64,000 nucleotides of DNA from CAZMXP01 sp964570285 (lineage in GTDB: Bacteria; Planctomycetota; PLA2): contig CAZMXP010000010.1 of assembly GCA_964570285.1 (NCBI GenBank), positions 1 to 64,000 of the forward strand. Reading direction: 5' to 3'. This document shows, piece after piece, positions 17,248-27,989 of the stretch. A program made the position numbers and the translations under genes. The notes below the pieces were generated by a model that was not told the DNA's origin, did not search any database, and saw nothing but the letters and a program-made list of their open reading frames with translations. Position 1 is the first letter of the stretch. Each line of letters opens with the position of its first letter.

Positions 17248-19881
17248 CTATCGAATCTGGATGCGGAGGCCCGCGTCGCCCGTCCGGACCTCTTTAATCT
17301 CCCCCTTGAGCCCCCTCTCTCTCAATTCCGCGCGGAGAGTCCAGGGCCCCGGTTCGTCGGAAGGGACCGGTACGGCAAACCGACCCTCCCGATCCGATGG
17401 CGCGGCATAGCTGACCCTGTCCCCTTCCCGGACCTGCACGGACGCCCCCGCCACGGGAGTGCCATCGGCCAGGATCACGACGCCCGAAATCGTGAGTGCT
17501 GTGCGGAGAGAGAGCGTCACCTCCTGGCCCGCAGGCAGAAGCGTGAGCGAGCGGGGCGCGACCACGTCGTCACGGCCTTGGGGCCGATGCGCCATCAGGG
17601 TGATCTCCCTCGCGTGGAGTCCGGTGAACACGGCGATGCCGTGCTCGTCGGTCAGCGTGCGCGCCCGGTCGGCGGAAACGGGGACCTGTGCCGCTGCGGT
17701 ACCGTCGGGATAGACCACCCGGACCCGCAGCGTCCGGTCCTTCTCGATCATGCGGACGCGCAACAGAACGCCCGCTGCACCGGACGCGACGCCCGCCACG
17801 CTGCCCGCATAGTCACCGCGCTCGATGGTGCGGCGCTCGGTCTCGACCCCGAAGAACTCGACGACAAAGGTCTCACCCCGGGGAACCTCCAGCGTGAAAT
17901 CGCCGTCCGCGTCCGCCTGCGCGGACGCGACCTGCCGGCCGTTCTTAGTCGCGGCGACCCACGCCTCCCCCAAGGGCTGCCCGGCCTCCGCCGAGATCGT
18001 GCCGGTGATGGTCGACGCCTTCCGAAGGACGAGGCGGAACTCGTCCAAGTCGCCCTCGACGGTCACCTCCTCGCGCAGCAGGCCGCGCCCGGTTGCGAAG
18101 GGGTGCGCCGTGATTTTCGTGACCGATCCGGGGACGAAAAAGGTGACCCGTCCCTGGGCGTTCGACTGGCCATTGAAGCCGGGTGCGCCCGCCTCGACAG
18201 TAACAAAAACCGTCGGGACGGGGACACCCTCCTCGTCGACCACCGTGACCGTGAATTCCCTCCCCTCGGGTAGCACCACCTTCACATCGAGCAGGTCCGC
18301 ACCCTCGGTGACGACGAGCGGCCGATTCTCGGCTGATGCGCCCGGGCGTCGCACTTGCAGTTCGAATCGACCCGGCGAGAGGTCTGCGAAGCGGAAGCGC
18401 CCCAAGTCGTCGGTCCGCCGCGACTCGGATGCGCCGTAGAACGAATTCAGGACGGGTTCGGCGCCCCGCAGGCGACCGCGATCGCTGTTGTAGCCCGACA
18501 GGGTCACCTCGACTCGCGTCGCGGGCGCACCGGCGCTGCTGACGACACTGCCGGCGATCAGACGGGCGGTCGGCAGGCGGACGTCGCCGAGGTCGATCAC
18601 GCCGGGGCCGTTCGGATGCGGGTCGAAGTCGAGCAGGTAGCGGCCATGACCCTGCGCCATCGCGATCAACGTGTGGGGCATCTCGCGGCTCAGCCCCGAG
18701 AGCAGGAAACGGCCCTCGCCGTCCGAGGTGCTTGCCCGCGTGCAGATCCGCTGATCGCTGCCGCGAAACACGGAGCCGATCGAAGAGAGGGTCGCACCGG
18801 CCACCGGCAGTCCGGTCGCGCCGAGAAGCCGCCCCGTCACCGAATCGCCTTTGGAGAGGGCGAAGTCATGGGAGTCGCCGGCGACGAGCCATTGGGCCCT
18901 CCCGTAGCCGTCGGCTACGCAGTGGATGTCGTCGACCCCGACGCCGAGCCAGCCCGGAAGCACATTGCGCCCGCTCGCATCGCTCAAGACCGAAGGCGAC
19001 ATCACCCAGTTCATCCCGACGCGCGCGTTGGCAATGGCGGCACCGGTGGCTGCGTCGGTCACAACCCCCGTCAACGTCCTGCCCTCGACGAGCGTCACGA
19101 GGTGCTCGTGCTCGCCCTCCTCGGGCAGCACGACGGTCTCCCACCCGTGATAGCCGAGCGCTGCGGGACTGACATCCATCGTGTAGGCCGCGGCACCGGG
19201 AAGCGCGCCTAGCGTGCAGCGTCCCCGCTCATCGGTGACGCCGTGCAGCGTCGGGGCCTCGCCGTCGGTACGCCAGATCCGCACTTTCGTGCCCGACGCG
19301 GGAGCGCCGCGCTCGTCGCGCGTGACGACGGTGAGCCGGACTCCAGGCTCCATCTCGATGCGCACCCGCTCCCCCGCCTCACGATCCGCAAGCTCCAGCG
19401 AGGCATAGCCCTCGGCGCTGACATGCAGCGCCACCTCGGACCCCCGCCTCAGGCGCAGAGAGAAGGTGCCGTCGCGGCTGCTGACGGTGCGCGGCCCCTC
19501 GACAGTTGCGAAGTATCCGTCGTGGTTGAGCACACCTGCCCTGCGCCATGGATAGGTGAGGACTTGCAGTGCCGCGCCGGCCACGGGGGCGCCATCCTCC
19601 TTGCGCACGACGATGCCGTGGAGGTCCAGCTCCCGGTCCACCGCCGCGAGGTCCACGGGCGGCGGCGGGACGACGCGGGAGTGGGCATCGACTGCACCAT
19701 CCCTCTTGGCCGTCTCGCCGGACTGCGCATCCGACGGCGCCCCTCGGCCCCTCCGTTCCGTACGAGCCGCGGAACCCTCAGAACCTCGGCCGGTACGCCC
19801 GAAGAGATCCGAGGTCCCCACGAGCCAACCGACCAGCGCGACGGCGATGAGACCGAGGAGCCCAAGCCACCGCTTCGCCAT
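17248..19881 (-). CDS. Large exported protein with repeated carboxypeptidase-regulatory-like domains
   Basis: 877 residues. One N-terminal membrane helix (about 5-22) is followed by a low-complexity linker, then at least seven beta-sandwich units. Each is marked by a phrase such as GIVVRKEDGAPVAGAALQV, GVVTDAATGAAIANARVG or GVVILADGTPVAGASVQV. These match carboxypeptidase D regulatory / Ig-like folds often found in planctomycete surface proteins. The start is supported by AGGAGAG a few bases before the ATG at 19881. The frame stays open upstream as an artefact of high GC. Likely an anchored surface or periplasmic structural protein; ligand unknown. Two similar proteins occur at 40.0 and 50.6 kb. 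Confidence 0.8.
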   Translation of the reverse strand: MAKRWLGLLGLIAVALVGWLVGTSDLFGRTGRGSEGSAARTERRGRGAPSDAQSGETAKRDGAVDAHSRVVPPPPVDLAAVDRELDLHGIVVRKEDGAPVAGAALQVLTYPWRRAGVLNHDGYFATVEGPRTVSSRDGTFSLRLRRGSEVALHVSAEGYASLELADREAGERVRIEMEPGVRLTVVTRDERGAPASGTKVRIWRTDGEAPTLHGVTDERGRCTLGALPGAAAYTMDVSPAALGYHGWETVVLPEEGEHEHLVTLVEGRTLTGVVTDAATGAAIANARVGMNWVMSPSVLSDASGRNVLPGWLGVGVDDIHCVADGYGRAQWLVAGDSHDFALSKGDSVTGRLLGATGLPVAGATLSSIGSVFRGSDQRICTRASTSDGEGRFLLSGLSREMPHTLIAMAQGHGRYLLDFDPHPNGPGVIDLGDVRLPTARLIAGSVVSSAGAPATRVEVTLSGYNSDRGRLRGAEPVLNSFYGASESRRTDDLGRFRFADLSPGRFELQVRRPGASAENRPLVVTEGADLLDVKVVLPEGREFTVTVVDEEGVPVPTVFVTVEAGAPGFNGQSNAQGRVTFFVPGSVTKITAHPFATGRGLLREEVTVEGDLDEFRLVLRKASTITGTISAEAGQPLGEAWVAATKNGRQVASAQADADGDFTLEVPRGETFVVEFFGVETERRTIERGDYAGSVAGVASGAAGVLLRVRMIEKDRTLRVRVVYPDGTAAAQVPVSADRARTLTDEHGIAVFTGLHAREITLMAHRPQGRDDVVAPRSLTLLPAGQEVTLSLRTALTISGVVILADGTPVAGASVQVREGDRVSYAAPSDREGRFAVPVPSDEPGPWTLRAELRERGLKGEIKEVRTGDAGLRIQIR

Positions 19882-20024
19882 CAGATCTCTCCTGATCACC
19901 TCGCACCCCCCGGCAGCGCCGTCCGGCCACGCTGACCCGTCCCGGAACACGCCCCCCCGGGGGCCATAGCATACGGGTTCGCCACGGTCTCCGCAGGCCC
20001 CCCCATCTCGGCGCGAGCCCCCGC

Positions 20025-20030
20025 TACAAT
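20025..20030 (+). promoter_or_regulatory. -10 box for the AhpD-like/cyclase pair
   Basis: TACAAT, a five-of-six match, ends ten bases before the GTG at 20041. There is no Shine-Dalgarno, so the mRNA is probably leaderless or nearly so. The -35 position is not recognisable. Confidence 0.4.
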
Positions 20031-20040
20031 CGCCGACCTC

Positions 20041-21114
20041 GTGAGCGAATTCCTCGAGTCCTTGGCCGTCGGCGAGCCGCTGTTCGAGCGCCGGAGCGAT
20101 CCCGTGATCGAGCGCGAGGCGATGGCGCGCGCGGGCATGGTCTCGGAGATGCTCCACTACGTGCTGCCCAGCCGGTGGCTCGTGGAGGCGGTCACGACGC
20201 CGACCCGGCGCTCCTACGCGAGCGCGGACGAGATCAACCTCGCCGAGTTCGCGGCGTCGCAGGAGAATGCCTGCCGCCACTGCTACGGGGCGATGCGCTC
20301 GGTGCTCCGCCTGCTCGGGCACAGCGAGGCGCAGATCCTCCGGCTGGAGCGCGACCGGCAGACGATGGAGTTGGGGGCTCGGGGGCGAGGGGTCTACGAC
20401 TTCGCGCGCGCGCTGGCCCGCTCGGACCCCCGCCCCGCGCGACCCGAACTGCAGGCGCTCGACCGCCTCGGCTTCTCGCGGAACGAATCGACGGAGATCG
20501 CGCTGAACGTGGCGATCGCCTGCTTCCTCAACCGCCTCGGGACCGCGCTGGCCATCCCGCCCGACGCGAATCTCGAAGCGATGCCGTCCAGGTGGATCGT
20601 GCGCCTGCTCGCCCCGCTCGTGCGCAGAAAGATGCGGGGCAGGCCGGTCCCTCCCCCCGCGGCCCCCCACCCAACTCCCGAGGTCCCGTTCGGCATGCTG
20701 ATCCCGCTCCTCGGCCCCGTGCCGGGCGCGGCGAGTCTTGCTGGCACGATGGAGGCGGCCTTCCGCTCCGACGTGCTGACGCGGCGGGCGAAGACGCTCG
20801 CCTTCGCCGTCGTGGCGCGGACGATCGGCTGTGGCGTCTGCGAGGCGGAGGCGAGGCGCGCGCTCGAGGACGAGGGCATCGACGCCGCGGAGGCGGAGCG
20901 GATCCTCGCCCATCTCGCGTCGCCAGCCCTCGATCCCGTGGAGGCGCTGCTCGTCCCCTATGCCCGCGAGACCGTGCGCTACCGGCCGGCGCAGATCCAG
21001 CAACGCACGCGCGAGTTGCTCGCCGCGCTCGGGCCCGACAGGACGCTCGAGGCCGTCGGCATCACGGCCCTCGCGAACGGGGTCGTGCGGCTCGGAATGC
21101 TCGCGGAATGCTGA
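20041..21114 (+). CDS. AhpD/carboxymuconolactone-decarboxylase-like protein, duplicated
   Basis: 357 residues. Two AhpD-like helical halves are visible, each with a redox CxxC: Cys78/Cys81 (ENACRHCYGAMR) and Cys264/Cys267 (TIGCGVCEAEA). AhpD proteins use this pair with a nearby His and Glu as a peroxide or disulfide reductase active site. A Pro-rich stretch (about 201-215) links the halves. The GTG start at 20041 follows a -10-like box by ten bases. Its end overlaps the adenylate cyclase gene by seven bases, suggesting one functional unit. Family call is good; the substrate and any sensor role are inferred. Confidence 0.75.
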   Translation: MSEFLESLAVGEPLFERRSDPVIEREAMARAGMVSEMLHYVLPSRWLVEAVTTPTRRSYASADEINLAEFAASQENACRHCYGAMRSVLRLLGHSEAQILRLERDRQTMELGARGRGVYDFARALARSDPRPARPELQALDRLGFSRNESTEIALNVAIACFLNRLGTALAIPPDANLEAMPSRWIVRLLAPLVRRKMRGRPVPPPAAPHPTPEVPFGMLIPLLGPVPGAASLAGTMEAAFRSDVLTRRAKTLAFAVVARTIGCGVCEAEARRALEDEGIDAAEAERILAHLASPALDPVEALLVPYARETVRYRPAQIQQRTRELLAALGPDRTLEAVGITALANGVVRLGMLAEC

Positions 21115-21884
21115 CGTTCGCCCTCGTGGCACTCGGGGCGGCGCTTGCCGCGGCCTTAGGCGCTCTCGCGCTCCTTGAGCGATCCCGCTCCCGGTATGCG
21201 CGCGGCCTCGCGCGGGCGGCGGCGGACCTCGAGAGGCTTCAGACGGCGTTCGCCCGCTTCGCCCCGGCGGAGGTCGTCGAGCAGATCGCCGCGCGCGGGA
21301 TCGCCCCCGAGGCGACGGAGCGGGAGGTGACGGTCCTCTTCGCGGACTTGAAGGGGTTCACGCCGCTTGCCGGCTCCCTCGGCCCCGAGAGCGTCGTCGA
21401 TCTGCTGAACGGCTGGTTCCGCGAGATGAGCGCGGCGATCGTGGCGCACAACGGTCACGTGGCGAAGTTCCTCGGGGATGGCCTGATGGCGCTCTTCGGC
21501 GCGCTCGACCGGAACCCGTGGCAGGCGCGGGACGGGGTCGAGGCCGCGCTCGCGATGCGGGAGGCGCTTGCCCGCTACAATGAGGCGCTCCGGACGCGCG
21601 GCCTGCCGGCGCTCTCGTTCGGCGTCGGCCTCCACCGCGGCCCCGTCATCGCGGGCGTCATCGGCAGCGACGCGTGGATGGAGTACACCGTCGTCGGCGA
21701 CACGGTCAATGTCGCGTCGCGGATCCAGGGGCTCACGCGGGTGCACGACACGGACATCCTCGTCAGCGAGGAGGTGCGCCTGGCCCTCGGCGACCGGTAC
21801 TCGCTCCGGGCACTCCCCCCCGCGCCGGTGCGCGGCAAGGCCGAGGCGATTCGTACCTACGCCGTCGAGCGCGCGGGGGCATAG
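21108..21884 (+). CDS. Membrane-anchored class III adenylate cyclase
   Basis: 258 residues. One N-terminal helix (about 2-23), a short coiled linker, then a complete class III cyclase domain. The metal aspartates are Asp80 (VLFADLKGFT) and Asp124 (FLGDGLMALFG). The adenine-selecting Lys120 and Asp198 (VVGDTVN) and the transition-state Asn201 and Arg205 (NVASR) are all present, so it should make cAMP. There is no sensory domain of its own; the input may come from the AhpD-like partner, whose gene it overlaps by seven bases. The GGCGGCGCCGCC palindrome downstream (near 21911) lies in the convergent gap with guaA. Confidence 0.88.
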   Translation: MLTFALVALGAALAAALGALALLERSRSRYARGLARAAADLERLQTAFARFAPAEVVEQIAARGIAPEATEREVTVLFADLKGFTPLAGSLGPESVVDLLNGWFREMSAAIVAHNGHVAKFLGDGLMALFGALDRNPWQARDGVEAALAMREALARYNEALRTRGLPALSFGVGLHRGPVIAGVIGSDAWMEYTVVGDTVNVASRIQGLTRVHDTDILVSEEVRLALGDRYSLRALPPAPVRGKAEAIRTYAVERAGA

Positions 21885-21942
21885 CGGCTCCCGTGTAGCA
21901 GCTCTGTTCGGCGGCGCCGCCGCACCTACTCCGTCGCTCGTT

Positions 21943-23481
<1,539 letters not shown>

Positions 23482-23483
23482 GC

Positions 23484-24950
23484 TCAGCGCTCGATCCTGT
23501 AGTTGGGGGCCTCCTTGGTGATCTCGATGTCGTGCGGGTGGCTCTCCGCGACGCCGGCGCCGCTGACGCGCAGGAAGCGCGACTTCGTGCGCAGCTCCTC
23601 GATGCTGCGCGTGCCGCAATAGCCCATCCCCTGCCGCAGCCCGCCGACGAGCTGGTGCACGAGCTCGGGGAGCTTGCCCTTGTAGGGCACGCGTCCCTCG
23701 ACGCCTTCCGGCACGAACTTCTCCGTCGCGCGGATCTCCTGCTGGCCGTACCGGTCCTTGCTGCCCCGCGACATCGCGCCGAGGCTGCCCATGCCGCGGT
23801 ATGTCTTGAAGGTGCGCCCGCCGTAGAGGACGGTCTCGCCGGGGCTCTCCTCGGTGCCGGCGAAGAGCGAGCCGACCATCACCGAGTGCGCGCCCGCCGC
23901 CAGTGCCTTGACGATGTCGCCGCTGAAGCGGATGCCGCCGTCGGCGATGACCGGCACGTCGCGACCCGCGAGCCCTTTCGCCGCCGCCGCGATCGCCGAG
24001 AGCTGCGGCACGCCGATGCCGGCGATCACCCGCGTCGTGCAGATGGAGCCGGGCCCGATGCCGACCTTCACGGCGTCCGCGCCCGCGTCCGCGAGGTAGA
24101 CCGCCCCCTCCGCCGTCGCGATGTTGCCCGCGATGACGTCCACCTCCGGGTGGGCCTGCTTCAGGTGGGCGACGATCGTCCCGACGTTCCTGCTGTGGCC
24201 GTGCGCGGTATCCACCGCGAGCACGTCGACCCCCTGCTCGACCAGCGCCGCCGCCCGCTCCCGCGCGTCCCCGACCGCGCCGATCGCCGCGCCGACGCGC
24301 AGCCGCCCCTTCGTGTCGAGGTTGGCCTGCGGGAACTCGAGCAGCTTGTTGATGTCCTTGATCGTGATGAGCCCCTGCAGCCTCATCTCCTTGTCCACGA
24401 GCAGGAGCTTCTCGACCTTGCTGCGGTGCAGGATGTCCTTCGCCTCCTCGAGCGTCGTGTCGATCGGCCCGGAGATCAGGTCGTCCCGCGTCATCACGTC
24501 CGCGATGCGGGCGTTGTCCTCGGTGCGGAAGCGCAGGTCGCGGCTCGTCAGGATGCCGACGACGCGCCCCTTCTCCAGGATCGGGATCCCGCTGATCTTG
24601 TTCTCCTCCATCAGCCGCCGCGCGGTGCCCACCGACTCGTGGGGCGGCAGCGTGACCGGGTCGTAGATGATCCCGTTCACCGACCGCTTGACGAGATAGA
24701 CCATCTTGACCTGCTGCTCGATCGAGAGGTTCTTGTGGATGAACCCGATGCCGCCCTGCTGGGCGAGCGAGATCGCGAGCGCCGACTCGGTGACGGTGTC
24801 CATCGCGGCGCTGGCGACCGGGATCCGCAGCCCGACCCGGCGGCTCAGCCGCGTCACGACATCCACGTCCGACCCGAGCACCTCGCTGTACCCGGGCAGC
24901 AGCAGCACGTCGTCGAACGTGATGCCCTCTCCTACGATGCGGTCCTGCAT
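23484..24950 (-). CDS. guaB: IMP dehydrogenase
   Basis: 488 residues. TIM-barrel enzyme oxidising IMP to XMP. The catalytic Cys304 is in GPGSICTTR. Two CBS domains are inserted at about residues 93-205 (DPVTLPPHESVGTAR ...), and the flap region contains MGSLGAMSRGSKDRYGQ. The start at 24950 is supported by GAGGTG about six bases upstream and by alignment with the usual N-terminus (GITFDDVLLLPGYSEV). First gene of guaBA, with its own sigma70-like promoter. Confidence 0.97.
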   Translation of the reverse strand: MQDRIVGEGITFDDVLLLPGYSEVLGSDVDVVTRLSRRVGLRIPVASAAMDTVTESALAISLAQQGGIGFIHKNLSIEQQVKMVYLVKRSVNGIIYDPVTLPPHESVGTARRLMEENKISGIPILEKGRVVGILTSRDLRFRTEDNARIADVMTRDDLISGPIDTTLEEAKDILHRSKVEKLLLVDKEMRLQGLITIKDINKLLEFPQANLDTKGRLRVGAAIGAVGDARERAAALVEQGVDVLAVDTAHGHSRNVGTIVAHLKQAHPEVDVIAGNIATAEGAVYLADAGADAVKVGIGPGSICTTRVIAGIGVPQLSAIAAAAKGLAGRDVPVIADGGIRFSGDIVKALAAGAHSVMVGSLFAGTEESPGETVLYGGRTFKTYRGMGSLGAMSRGSKDRYGQQEIRATEKFVPEGVEGRVPYKGKLPELVHQLVGGLRQGMGYCGTRSIEELRTKSRFLRVSGAGVAESHPHDIEITKEAPNYRIER

Positions 24951-25033
24951 GCGCACCTCTTCTCCCGGGGGGGCGGGAGGGGCCATCGCACGCTCTGCGG
25001 GGCGCTCTCCCACGCCCGGACTTGAAGCCCGGC

Positions 25034-25062
25034 AGTGTACCCCGCTCCGGCGACCATCCCAA
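25034..25062 (-). promoter_or_regulatory. Sigma70-type promoter for guaBA
   Basis: On the minus strand TTGGGA (25062-25057) and TACACT (25039-25034) are 17 bases apart. The predicted leader is about 75 bases. A G-run palindrome (25069-25098) lies just upstream. Confidence 0.5.
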
Positions 25063-25097
25063 GGATGAGGGGGGGGCCGCGGGGGGGGGCGGCCCCC

Positions 25098-26183
25098 CTA
25101 CGTGGAACGCCGGTAGTACCGCCCGAAGGGCGTCGCCATGAAGGCGTCGTAGGAGACCTCCTCCATGCGGACGAAGCCGCGGGCCGGGAGTTGGCCGTCG
25201 AGCAGCAGGTGCAGCACGCCGCAGACGCCCGCCGCCGTCGAGACCTCGATGCCGGTGAAGAAGTGCGCGCCGATGCGCTGGCCGTCCACCTTGCGCCAGA
25301 AGGTCTTCTCGGTGTAGCGCCCGCCCGACGTGCCGAGCCCGCGCACCGAGACGATCACGAAGTCGTCGACCGTCGCGGGGATGCTGCGGACGAAGATCTT
25401 GACCAGCTCCTCCGGATGCTGGCCGAAGCGGAGGTCCTCGATCAGGAATCGGATCAGTTCCAGGTGGCCCGGGTAGCGGATCGTCTTGTAGTCGAGGTGG
25501 CGGATCCGGCCCTGGTAGGTGTGGCAGAGCGTGCCGACGCCGCCGGAGGTCGTGAACGCCTCGTAGGTGACGCCGTCGATGATGACGACCTCCTGCCCTT
25601 CGAGGGGCGGGACCATCGTGACCTCGCCCTCCCGCAGCGCCTCGCAGGGGTGGAGGTACTCGTTGACGAGCCCCTCGGTGGACCAGGTGAGGTTGTACTT
25701 GAGGCGGTTGTTCGGCTGGTCGGGCAGCGCGCCGACGCGCAGCGTGAGGGTGTCGACCTCGTCGAACTGGTCGATGATGTGCACGCCGGCGAGCGTGACG
25801 AAGCCCGGCGCGACGCCGCACTGGGGGATGAACGCGGTCGAGGACTCCTCCGCGAGATCCTTGACGAACTGCGTCACCTTCACGTCCTCGGTCAGGTCGA
25901 GGTAGTGCACGCCCGCCTCCGCGGCCGCCTCGGCGATCTCCGGGTTGGCGGCGAAGGGTGCGGCGGAGACGACGGCACGGCGCCCGGCGAGGGCCTCGAC
26001 GAGGGCCTCCTTGCCGTCGAGCGGCCTCTCCCACGCGCGCGCGTCGGGCACCTCGGCGGCGACCTTGCGCGCGTTCTCCGGCACGAGATCGCCGATGCCG
26101 ATCTCGTAGCCCCCCGCGCCCCCCAGCATGTGCACGATGGTCCGGCCCACGCGCCCGGCACCGACGACGAAGACCTGCTTCAT
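25098..26183 (-). CDS. Saccharopine dehydrogenase family protein
   Basis: 361 residues. An N-terminal Rossmann fold carries VVGAGRVGRTI (residues 6-16). A C-terminal substrate domain contains YLDLTEDVKVTQFVKDLAEES, PQCGVAPGFVTLAGVH and LVNEYLHPCEALREGE. These match the saccharopine dehydrogenase / lysine 6-dehydrogenase group, which oxidises or reduces lysine-derived amino acids with NAD(P). Length is closest to the short, single-function members. No lysine-pathway gene is adjacent, so the exact substrate (lysine, saccharopine or carboxynorspermidine) is open. A G-run palindrome follows the gene. Confidence 0.85.
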   Translation of the reverse strand: MKQVFVVGAGRVGRTIVHMLGGAGGYEIGIGDLVPENARKVAAEVPDARAWERPLDGKEALVEALAGRRAVVSAAPFAANPEIAEAAAEAGVHYLDLTEDVKVTQFVKDLAEESSTAFIPQCGVAPGFVTLAGVHIIDQFDEVDTLTLRVGALPDQPNNRLKYNLTWSTEGLVNEYLHPCEALREGEVTMVPPLEGQEVVIIDGVTYEAFTTSGGVGTLCHTYQGRIRHLDYKTIRYPGHLELIRFLIEDLRFGQHPEELVKIFVRSIPATVDDFVIVSVRGLGTSGGRYTEKTFWRKVDGQRIGAHFFTGIEVSTAAGVCGVLHLLLDGQLPARGFVRMEEVSYDAFMATPFGRYYRRST

Positions 26184-26227
26184 CCGGGGGATTCTCCCCC
26201 GGGTGCCGTCGGCCGGGAAGGAATTGG

Positions 26228-27910
26228 CTACCGCGCCGCCCGCACGCGCACCGGGTCGCTCTCCCCCCCGCTCAGGTCGAGCGCGCAGGTGACGGCGACG
26301 TTGCCATCGAGGTGCAGCATCACGTTCGTCCAGCCCCAGGTCGAGGCCGGCAGCGGCGCGCGGTAGTAGGCCTCGCGGGTGCTTACCTTGCGCGCCCGCT
26401 CGAACCGCACGCCGAGACCGCCCGGCAGGACCGCGGTGACTTCGCGCGGAAGGCTGCGGCCGTCCCCGCTGCGCAGCAGGCGGACGAGCACGCCCGTACG
26501 CGGCGCGGCCTCGAGGGTCGTGCGCGAGACGTAGTCGGGGATCGGCCGGTCGAGACCGACCTCGTAGCCCTCGGCCCGGAGGAGGACATGCGTCCAGAGC
26601 GGGAAGGGGAACTCGATCTCGCCGTGCCGGTCGGTCGTCACGACGAGCGGGAGTTCGTCGCCGCGGCTCGCCGCGAGGCGGTCCCCGAAGGGCACGACCT
26701 CGAGGTCGACGCCGCGCAGCGGGTGCCCGTGGAGATCGACGATGCGCACGCGGGTGAGGGCGGCGCGGTGGGGCGCGACGGGCCCGAGGCCGGGCCGCTC
26801 GTCGCTCGTCAGCGCCTTCAGGAACTCGACCAGGTCGTCGACCTCGCCCTGCGTCAGGTCGAGGGGACGGATCGCGCGGTCGAGGTGCGCGTTGGGCGTG
26901 CCGCCGCGATCGTAGTAGCGCACGACCTCTTCGAGGGTCTCGAACGACCCGTCGTGCATGAAGGGCGGGCGCCGCGCGACGTTGCGCAGGCTCGGCGTCT
27001 TGAACTTGCCGAGGTCGGCCATCGCGAAGCTCTGGTTCCCGCGCCCCTCGTCGCCGGTGACCGACCGGCGCAGGCCGATCGTCACATGCTGGAGCGCCAC
27101 CCCCGTGTTGTGGAAGTCGCCGTCGGAGAGCGCGGGCGGCCGCCCGTCGCCCGCGGTGCTGTGGCAGGCGGCGCAGTTCGCCTTCCCCTGGAAGAGGGCC
27201 AGCCCGCGCCGCGCCGCCTCCCCCATGGCGTCCGGCTCCCCGGCGAGGTAGCGGTCATAGGGGCTCGGCCCCGACTCGAGGCTCAGCAAGTAGGCCTCCA
27301 TCGCATCGATGACGCGGTCGTTGGTCACGCCCGCATCGCCGAACGCCATCCGGAACCCCACGTCGTAATGGCCGAGTTCGGACAAACGCTCGGCGACGGT
27401 CACGGTCGGCGGCGTCCCCGGCGTGAGCGGCTTCTGCGGCCCGTAGTAGGGCGGCGTCAGATCGGCCATGCGCTTCTCGAAGGTGGGGCGATCGACCTCG
27501 CCGCCCCGCCCGAGGGAGGCGGCCATGTGCTTTTCGAGCAACTCGCGCTGCTGCGTCACCGCCTCCGCCGGCGTCGCGACGCGTGCAACCAGCAACTGCC
27601 GCACGGTGTCGAACTCGCCGTCCCAGTGCATGCCCTTGCCGTCCGCGAGATCGAGCACCGGCTGGCTGTGGCGTCGCGACGGCCCGTTCTCGTCGACGCT
27701 GACGGTCCGCGGGTCGGAGAAGCCGTGCTCCGGGTTGTGGCAGGAGGCGCAGGAGGTGCGCCCGGTCTGGCTCACCGCCGGGTCGAGGAAGAGCCGCCTC
27801 CCCAGCTCGATCCGTGCGCCTTCCCTGCCCGACGCAGGCGGCGCGGCCGCGATCGCGCCGCCGAGCAACACGCATCCGAAGACCCCGAGTAGCCAGTGAC
27901 GAGCCGACAT
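26228..27910 (-). CDS. Dihaem cytochrome c peroxidase (MauG/CCP family) with extra C-terminal domain
   Basis: 560 residues. A signal peptide (about 1-23) directs export. Two haem-binding motifs are present: CASCH (Cys54, Cys57, His58) and CAACH (Cys246, Cys249, His250). The core to about residue 370 fits bacterial dihaem peroxidases that reduce H2O2 or oxidise protein side chains. The last about 180 residues (VRIVDLHGHPLRGVDLEVVPFG ...) look like a carboxypeptidase-regulatory-type beta-sandwich, which ordinary CCPs lack. GGAGGT precedes the ATG by six bases. An inverted repeat sits in the leader. The electron donor is not identifiable here. Confidence 0.88.
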   Translation of the reverse strand: MSARHWLLGVFGCVLLGGAIAAAPPASGREGARIELGRRLFLDPAVSQTGRTSCASCHNPEHGFSDPRTVSVDENGPSRRHSQPVLDLADGKGMHWDGEFDTVRQLLVARVATPAEAVTQQRELLEKHMAASLGRGGEVDRPTFEKRMADLTPPYYGPQKPLTPGTPPTVTVAERLSELGHYDVGFRMAFGDAGVTNDRVIDAMEAYLLSLESGPSPYDRYLAGEPDAMGEAARRGLALFQGKANCAACHSTAGDGRPPALSDGDFHNTGVALQHVTIGLRRSVTGDEGRGNQSFAMADLGKFKTPSLRNVARRPPFMHDGSFETLEEVVRYYDRGGTPNAHLDRAIRPLDLTQGEVDDLVEFLKALTSDERPGLGPVAPHRAALTRVRIVDLHGHPLRGVDLEVVPFGDRLAASRGDELPLVVTTDRHGEIEFPFPLWTHVLLRAEGYEVGLDRPIPDYVSRTTLEAAPRTGVLVRLLRSGDGRSLPREVTAVLPGGLGVRFERARKVSTREAYYRAPLPASTWGWTNVMLHLDGNVAVTCALDLSGGESDPVRVRAAR

Positions 27911-27927
27911 CGCTGTACCTCCGGGAA

Positions 27928-27969
27928 TTGAAACGGGCCAGGGCGCCCGTTTGAATCTCCGCTAATCTA
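27928..27969 (-). promoter_or_regulatory. -10 box and operator-like palindrome of the peroxidase gene
   Basis: On the minus strand TAGATT (27969-27964) is followed by an 11-base inverted repeat with one mismatch (arms 27928-27938 and 27945-27955, six-base loop). The palindrome would begin right at the transcription start, a usual place for a repressor operator, or it may form a leader hairpin. Confidence 0.45.
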
Positions 27970-27989
27970 GCAGAGGATTGGGGGGGCCC

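Noticed and set aside
19882..21132. Upstream extension of the 17.2-kb exported protein
   Set aside because: It overlaps the AhpD-like gene antisense. A Shine-Dalgarno and membrane anchor mark the start at 19881.
23482..26034. Upstream extension of guaA through guaB and the dehydrogenase
   Set aside because: It is an out-of-frame shadow of two real genes on the same strand; guaA similarity begins at 23481.
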